A DNA stretch of 64,000 nucleotides from Bacteriovoracaceae bacterium (GTDB lineage Bacteria; Bdellovibrionota; Bacteriovoracia; Bacteriovoracales; Bacteriovoracaceae). The notes beneath the pieces were generated by a model, which did no database searches, was not told where the DNA came from, and saw nothing but the letters and a program-made list of their open reading frames with translations. Location: assembly GCA_016786485.1 (NCBI GenBank), contig JAEUWD010000013.1, positions 1-64,000 of the forward strand, written 5' to 3'. Positions 63,383 through 64,000 of the stretch are shown here, in pieces; the stretch's first letter is position 1; every line of letters starts with the position of its first letter. The position numbers and the translations under genes were made by a program.

Positions 63383-64000
63383 GTGAATTTTTCAGAACTT
63401 GGAAGAGTCATTGAACAATTAGGCAAAGATCGTGGGATTAAAAAAGACGTTGTTATCGGCGCAATCGAGCAAGCTTTTTTAGTTACAGCGAGAAAAAAGT
63501 TTGGAATTCAGGGCGAATATGAAGCCAGATATAACGAAGACGATGGCGAAGTTGAAATTTTTCAATATAAGAACGTTGTCGATAAAGTTAAAGATCCTAT
63601 TCTTGAAATTGATTTCGGAGCAGCCAAAGAACTTGATTCAGATGCAGAGCTTGGTGACCAATTAGGATTAAAAATTGAAGACCCACGCTTTAGTCGCGTT
63701 GATATTCAAACGGCAAAACAAATTATTTTCCAAAGAGTTCGTGATGCTGAAAGAGATATTCTGTTCTCAGAATTTAAACACCGTGAAGGTGAGTTAGTAA
63801 CTGGTATTGCTCGTCGCTACGAAAGAGGTAACGTTATTGTTGACCTTGGAAAAGCTGATGCGGTTTTATCGCGTCGTGAAATTATCTTCGGTGAAACATT
63901 CAAGCCAGGTGATAGAATTCAAACCTACTTATCAGAAGTCGTTATGACAAACCGTGGACCTGAAATTCGTTTAAGCCGAACATCTCCAATGTTCTTGGTA
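63383..64000 (+). CDS. nusA: Transcription termination/antitermination factor NusA (5' part)
   Basis: The first 206 codons; the gene continues past the window. GTG start with TAGGAG seven bases before it, 16 bp after rimP. NusA binds RNA polymerase and promotes pausing and hairpin-dependent termination. The N-terminal polymerase-binding domain begins with NFSELGRVIEQLGKDRGI and contains AIEQAFLVTARKKFG; the S1 domain begins near 137 (GELVTGIARRYERGNVIVDL) and the linker to KH1 follows (GPEIRLSRTSPMFL at the edge). Confidence 0.95.
   Translation, partial: MNFSELGRVIEQLGKDRGIKKDVVIGAIEQAFLVTARKKFGIQGEYEARYNEDDGEVEIFQYKNVVDKVKDPILEIDFGAAKELDSDAELGDQLGLKIEDPRFSRVDIQTAKQIIFQRVRDAERDILFSEFKHREGELVTGIARRYERGNVIVDLGKADAVLSRREIIFGETFKPGDRIQTYLSEVVMTNRGPEIRLSRTSPMFLV

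Noticed and set aside
1-64000. tRNA, rRNA, CRISPR or mobile elements
   Set aside because: Intergenic regions were read on both strands; none shows a cloverleaf, regular spacer-repeat array, transposase or terminal repeats.

Overview
The window is a gene-dense, AT-rich (roughly 38-40% GC by eye) chromosomal segment of a Gram-negative, flagellated bacterium. Several features fit the Bdellovibrionota, probably the Bacteriovorax/Peredibacter side: a short (277 aa) flagellin, a CarD-type regulator, a GldA/ABC-2/GldG/DUF4340 operon, a Pal-CpoB envelope operon, TPR plus winged-helix regulators and many exported proteins of unknown function. This assignment is an inference from gene content; there is no rRNA in the window. 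No mobile element, CRISPR array, tRNA or rRNA gene was seen.

Layout. 1-2172: end of an EamA transporter, a GT4-like glycosyltransferase and a convergent DHH phosphoesterase. 2313-7554: five-gene operon for an ABC exporter of the gliding-motility type with GldG-like and DUF4340 partners. 7611-10762: thymidine kinase, hypoxanthine phosphoribosyltransferase, a sugar GHMP kinase and a DUF429-like protein. 16652 down to 10743 (minus strand): pal, a DUF4398 lipoprotein, cpoB, a metallophosphoesterase/tetraheme lipoprotein, tsaD, rsmA, smpB and a membrane protein. 16653-17023: a non-coding control region holding the pal promoter, a near-perfect sigma-54 promoter, an upstream palindrome and a terminator, together predicting a small RNA of about 95 nt. 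17024-27668: ureohydrolase, GYF protein, MBL hydrolase, sucCD, ndk, a methyltransferase, an outer-membrane protein, carD, gltX and an exported protein. 35402 down to 27673: pyrB-carA-carB-pyrF-pyrE-lysA, the UMP pathway (without pyrC and pyrD) plus the last step of lysine synthesis. 35582-41657: uvrB, a phosphoesterase, flagellin and a putative exported HExxH protein.

41654-55798 is the main metabolic island. Two divergent units start from one 350-bp control region. Leftwards: hpd, an EthD-like gene, paaF, paaG, a PaaA-like diiron protein, a split paaH, a lipoprotein, a PaaJ-like thiolase and an aldehyde dehydrogenase. Rightwards: a fused indolepyruvate:ferredoxin oxidoreductase, a Nudix-MBL fusion and a ceramidase-like (CREST) membrane protein. 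I read this as an aromatic amino acid catabolic island. Arylpyruvates from prey phenylalanine or tyrosine would be decarboxylated straight to arylacetyl-CoA, opened by a Paa-like route and fed as acetyl-CoA and succinyl-CoA to central metabolism, where SucCD acts.

55834-60013: small protein, degenerate HD-GYP protein, ddl and a thrS lacking the TGS domain (all minus). 60316-64000: TPR/winged-helix regulator, exported protein, GNAT acetyltransferase, then rimP-nusA preceded by a strong promoter and a leader terminator that looks like a NusA-responsive attenuator. Noteworthy expression signals elsewhere include a probable AUU start codon for pyrB.
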